From the NCBI RefSeq assembly GCF_037975245.1, contig NC_092577.1, positions 16,754,013 to 16,818,012 on the forward strand: a stretch of DNA of 64,000 bases, given 5' to 3'. Position numbers and translations under genes: made by a program. Shown one piece after another: positions 60,100 through 64,000 of this stretch. This DNA is from Apostichopus japonicus. Taxonomy: Eukaryota; Echinodermata; Holothuroidea; Aspidochirotida; Stichopodidae. Each line of letters starts with the position of its first letter. Position 1 is the first letter of the stretch. The notes beneath the pieces are model-generated. The model was not told the DNA's origin and ran no database searches. It was given only the letters and a program-made list of their open reading frames with translations.

Positions 60100-60287
60100 A
60101 ATACCATGTACGGTGAATTGCGTGATAAAATGTTACACGTAAGGACACCCAGGGCGAAGAAGTGTTTACGAGGAGAGATTTTAGGCGTCACACTTAAATG
60201 GTCAATTTCACTCGGAAAGCTAAAAAAGCTGATGCTTTTATATGCTAAGGTATTTCTACAACCTCCAACTAGACAGAATTGTGACAT
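60100..60287 (-). pseudogene. THAP-like zinc finger relic
   Basis: Starts MSQFCLVGGCRNTLAYKS and continues ISFFSFPSEIDH, the first half of a THAP domain (C-x4-C, then ISFF-x-FP). The second half (RKHFFALGVLTCN) is poorly preserved and lacks a clear C-x2-H-F. Related to the fragment at 37635-37905. Possibly the only remaining exon of a P-type element. Confidence 0.5.
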
Positions 60288-61441
60288 TTTGGTAAAAAAG
60301 AGTGATATCGTTGATGTTTCTCGCAGCTCATTCGTGGTATACAACTTCACACACTAACTGAGGGACAAATCATTGTTTTGATTGGGAGTATACTAACAAT
60401 GACGTCACATGGTCACCTGATGTCTGAGGAATGTTTCAGGAATGTCTGATATAGTTTTCCTAAAAGGCTGACTTTTCCCATTTTTTCACGCATTTAACGT
60501 CCGTCATTGGTGAAGTTAATTGCAGCAAAGTAATTGGAATCAGATAATTTCTCACATATACTGCATGTTGGACTTGGGGAAATGTATGATCCCTATTGTT
60601 TTGGGTCATATGAATATTTACAAAATATGCCTTAATCTTGATATGCCAATATCTTTCAATCCATTCTTTAATTGGATAAACATTGCCAAATTTTACGACT
60701 TGATCAGTGTTTTGGGTATCCACACCTTATCTTTCAACATGATTCATTCATTACTACCTTTACAACAGTATACTTGTATACTATACTATAATAACACTAC
60801 ACATATAGTGAGGAAAATGTAGTCACAATTAAGGGTGCCCCATGGGCATATGTAATGTTTTCATATACTATTTTAATTACACTTGTATAATTGCATTTAA
60901 GGTGCTTTTTTTCTTAGCTCATCTGCATTATATTTTTTATCAGCTATATACCAGTTCATTATTATATCTACCGTTCATTATCTACATGTGACCAATTCCT
61001 TATTTTCAGTTTTGCATATACTTTTTTTTAGCTTGCCAGGATAACTCTAATTTCCCATTCTCACTACACTTGTTTCAACAGAAATAAAACTTCGATTTTC
61101 CATGTTCGGTGCTTTCAGTCCAGATTTTGCATTTCATCCTAATTGTTTGTTAACAAGTCTATTCTTCACATTTCTTGTAAGTAGTCTATTCTTAACCAGT
61201 ATTTTATTTAATGTTACCTTATTTGTAAGCATTACCTCATTTGCGAGACTTATTTTATGCATAAATTTGCAATCTTGCTGCGGATCCTGCCAAAAACTTG
61301 TCACAATTCAATCCTTGGATTTTCACTGATTTTTCTACAAATACTATTAACACACAAATCAGTTGTCATCCATATACAGCCATGTAATTAGTATTTCAAT
61401 CAATTAACTTTGAATGTAACATTCAATATTTGTTTCTAAAA

Positions 61442-61990
61442 GTGTGTCATTACATCAAAATTTAAAAACATGTTTACAGCATGTATTTGTCACACGAGCA
61501 ACCAAAACTATAATGTTTAAAAACATGTCCTCATGCATGCATTCATGGAATACTTTCATGCATGTATTTCCATGGAATACATGCATGTGTATTTCCTTTG
61601 CATTAGTGCATGCAATGGATTTAAAAACATGCTTCAAGCATGAATTGTTTAAAATCCGACACCAAAAAACATGCTTCAAGCATGTACATGTATGAAACAT
61701 TTCAAATATATGCTTCACGCATGCCATAGTGCATGTGAGGGCATTTCATACATGTATTGTTTCAAACCCCGCGCAAAAAACATGCTTTAAGCATGTACAT
61801 GTATGAAACATTGAGTAATACATGCTTTAAACATGTATTTGCTGGAGCATGTAACGTGGCTCATTTACATGCATGTATTTTTTCAAATACATGCTTCACG
61901 CATGTCATAGTGCATGTAAGAAGGGCATTTTCATACATGTATTGTTTCAAACCCCGCGCAAAAAACATGCTCAAAAAATACGCATGCATG
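61442..61990. repeat. CATG-rich palindromic repeat array
   Basis: At least nine imperfect copies of the palindrome AAACATGCTT.AAGCATGT are spaced about 40-60 bp apart. Two larger near-duplicate units (about 61711-61790 and 61889-61970) share CATAGTGCATGT and TTTCAAACCCCGCGC. No coding capacity. It may be a subterminal zone of a DNA transposon or a diverged satellite. Confidence 0.75.
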
Positions 61991-62010
61991 TAAAGGGTAC
62001 TAGAAATTTG

Positions 62011-62280
62011 TGTAAGGGTAGCCAACCCTAAACACATCACGAGTCTTGATTTATTCCCTAGCAAGTCCCTACATCTTTCTTATTATTACCCCTGAACTGG
62101 AAACAACATAAACATACCTGATTAAAAAGATATGGGCGGAGAAAGTACACGACAGTTGTTGTTGTTATATGCAATGGCTTGATAAGAAAGCATGGGTGGT
62201 ACATGAATAACTCAACCCATCGGCAAAGAAACCAGAAAAAAAGGGGGCGCCGAATAACGACGGTTTGTGGCCCCTGCACA
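62011..62280 (-). repeat. Putative 3' LTR of gypsy-3
   Basis: On the minus strand it starts TGTGCAGGGGCC directly after a purine tract (GGGAGGGGAG) and ends TACCCTTACA, with AATAAA inside. TG...CA borders and position fit an LTR of 270 bp. The partner LTR is not in the window, so the borders are provisional. Confidence 0.6.
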
Positions 62281-63680
62281 CTCCCCTCCCGAAGAGAATG
62301 TTGTCCCCAACATTTCCCCTAAAATAAAAATTCAAACAATAAGACATAATGAACAACTGTAACAAATGAATCAAGTTGTGGTTTAATACAAAAACAATGC
62401 CTCAATCCACCGTAATCAAACCAAGCAAGACCAACTACTCTCACCTCAAATCAACACTGAATACTACAAGGGCGGGTACTCTAAAAGTAGGAAAGCTATC
62501 CCTGAAACATGGTATCCCTGACTTTCAGAATTTATCCCTGAAATGTTGGTGTTTCGACGAACGAAATTTGGTGAACCCAATCTATCATACTCCACATCCC
62601 ATGGGGGTGCCGTGTCCTCTGCCGAACAGGATACCTATGCTCATTTTCGCTGTTACTACTCATGGTGGGCGAAGGGACCCCAGACCCCTGATCAGACTGG
62701 ATGGGACAGTGTCCTGGACATCCAGAAGTGGTATTGGGTGGTATACACGTCAGTTCCTCCTGGTTGTTCTCATCGTTCTCATCCTGCTGATCAAGTTGTC
62801 TTGGGCAATCTTCCCCTGGCACATCTGGCTGCTCCAGATCCACGTTCTCATCTAAAGTCATTGGGACTTCTGGTTGAATTTCTTCATTCAGAACCTCAGT
62901 GATAGGGACAAGAACAGCGTCTTCATCACTGCTGTAACTATCCTCACTCTTACTCTGGTCAGGGTGGTCATCTAGTAAATGTGGACCTGCTGCTTCCACA
63001 ATTACAGACTCACGTCGTTAACCCAAGGGTAAGATCTCATCTCTTGCAAGATAGTCGCATGGGAGTAGCAGGGTTCTATGGACTACTGTTGACTTTCCAG
63101 AGTTGTTCTTCTCTCTGGATCTGGTAACTCGCCCTTCCTCTCTATCACAATATATGGTTGCTCCTTCCAATAGGGCCTGAGCTTGCCTGGGCCTTCATGT
63201 GCTCCCATATTCCGTAACAGTACTCTGTCTCCTGGTTGCAGGACAGTGGCCCTGTCATATTGTTTCTTACTTGAGGCAGCTGCCTTCTCCACATTATGTG
63301 ATGCCAATGAGTAAGCTTCAGTCATCTGTTCCTGCCATTGCTTGACAAACTCTGGGTAGCTTGAGGGAACTCCTTGAGTTAATGAATTCAGGGAAAACGC
63401 CAAATCAATCGGCAGTCTTGGGGATCGTCCAAAGAGAAGGAGAAAAGGTGAATATCCCGTTCACTCATGTTTCGTGCAGTTATAAGCATGGACTACTTTT
63501 TCAGTGAGTCTTTCCATCTCGACTTTTGTTCCTCAGGAAGTGATCGCAACATCTGGAGGAGGGTTCGGTTAAATCTCTTTACTTAACCATTACCCTAGGG
63601 ATGATAAGGTGTTGTGCGGGAGGATGCCATGCTGGACAGCTGTTGGAGTCGTGCAAAGAACTTATTTACTGACTGTTTGA
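62281..63680 (-). pseudogene. Ty3/gypsy retrotransposon 3, 3' part of pol
   Basis: From the right edge it reads SSRTTPYHP and RFNRTLLQMLRSLPEEQKSR, the integrase core end, with stop codons where the catalytic-region motif should be. It then gives DPQDCRLIWRF-like text, followed by the integrase C-terminal domain (63403-63083: WQEQMTEAYSLASHN, LQPGDRVLLRN, PGKLRPYWKEQPYIVIERKG). A long acidic tail ends RYPVRQRTRHPHG (62999-62532). Its upstream part is missing: at about 63681 it is cut by the start of an L1/Tx1-like copy. Decayed. Confidence 0.85.
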
Positions 63681-64000
63681 CTTTCGTGGAGTGCGGACGT
63701 GTTTTCGGCTGCTCTCCACTTTTCGTTGCCCACACACTTTGTGTTTTTTTACGTTGGCCTTTCAATAGTTTGTGGTTTGTTTATTGTAGTTTTGGCTGTG
63801 TTTCGTGGTTTTTGTTCTTCGTAGGTGCGTGGCTTGCCACACCTCTAGCTGTCATGGCGGCTCGCCGTGACAGCAAAATCGTCTTCTTGAGTTTTTCGGG
63901 GGAGGCTAAGGTCGTACCCGGACAAGTTTTTTCAGCCTTGCGTTTAAAGGTCCCTGGAGAGGTTGACGCGCTTCAGCGTAAACCTCTCCGGGGTATGAAT
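63681..64000 (+). mobile_element. L1/Tx1-like retrotransposon copy D, 5' end (partial)
   Basis: Begins CTTTCGTGGAGTGCGGACGT, the shared family 5' end. After a 5' UTR unlike A and B, ORF1 starts at 63854 (MAARRDSKIVFLSFSGEAK) and shares VPGEVDALQ with the others while differing at many positions. A diverged subfamily, cut by the window edge with its frame still open. Confidence 0.88.

Larger units (their letters stand above)
59314..61440. other. Mostly unassigned DNA
   Basis: Holds a hairpin (59778-59824), the second 41-bp motif (59874-59914) and a THAP-like relic (60100-60287). From 60360 to 61440 it is A+T-rich with no recognisable gene. Confidence 0.45.

Noticed and set aside
61442-61990. 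Genuine p53-responsive enhancer
   Set aside because: The half-sites are part of a tandem palindromic repeat, so the match is more simply explained by repeat structure.

Overview
This window is eukaryotic DNA from a transposon-rich animal genome: introns with GT-AG borders, A+T-rich spacers, microsatellites, and no operons or bacterial genes. I think an echinoderm, or a related marine invertebrate, is most likely. The reasons are a foldback element resembling the sea urchin TU family, abundant TAGGCCTA-type words in spacers, and the mix of Ty3/gypsy, P/THAP, CACTA-like, Merlin and L1/Tx1-like elements. No ordinary host gene was recognised; almost everything identifiable is a mobile element or a relic of one.

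Layout. 1-0.9 kb: a Merlin (IS1595/ISXO2-like) transposase relic. 2.38-15.43 kb: a complete Ty3/gypsy element on the minus strand (214-bp LTRs, target duplication AGGAC). Its upstream LTR is split by an 8.36-kb P/THAP9-like transposon (target duplication AGTGTTAT), which itself carries smaller relics. 16.46-27.11 kb: a 10.6-kb transposon with 33-bp inverted termini. Its minus-strand gene joins a RAG1 N-terminal-like zinc region to a P-type DDE core. A convergent plus-strand gene encodes an ING-like PHD finger plus the C-terminal segment that the transposase gene lacks. 28.67-47.1 kb: an L1/Tx1-like retrotransposon (copy A) split by a 15.69-kb CACTA/EnSpm-like element. That element has CCCTTAC termini, repetitive subterminal zones, a TNP2-like transposase on the minus strand, and a BEN-domain gene on the plus strand.

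47.16-59.3 kb is a mosaic of related L1/Tx1-like copies. Copy B carries a SINE-like insert headed by a U2 snRNA 5' end and flanked by a 24-bp duplication. Two ORF1-only elements lie in inverted orientation around a gypsy relic. Copy C is interrupted by a 1.04-kb foldback element with about 30 tandem 16-bp units. 59.3-64 kb: a THAP-like relic, a CATG-rich palindromic array, a third gypsy relic, and the 5' end of another L1/Tx1-like subfamily.

The best candidate for an undescribed system is the 16.46-27.11 kb transposon. It combines RAG1-like and RAG2-like accessory domains (zinc-binding N-terminus and PHD finger) in two tail-to-tail genes around a P-type transposase divided between strands. 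The CACTA-like element with a BEN-domain partner is the second candidate. Many coding regions carry frameshifts; I cannot tell genuine decay from assembly indels.
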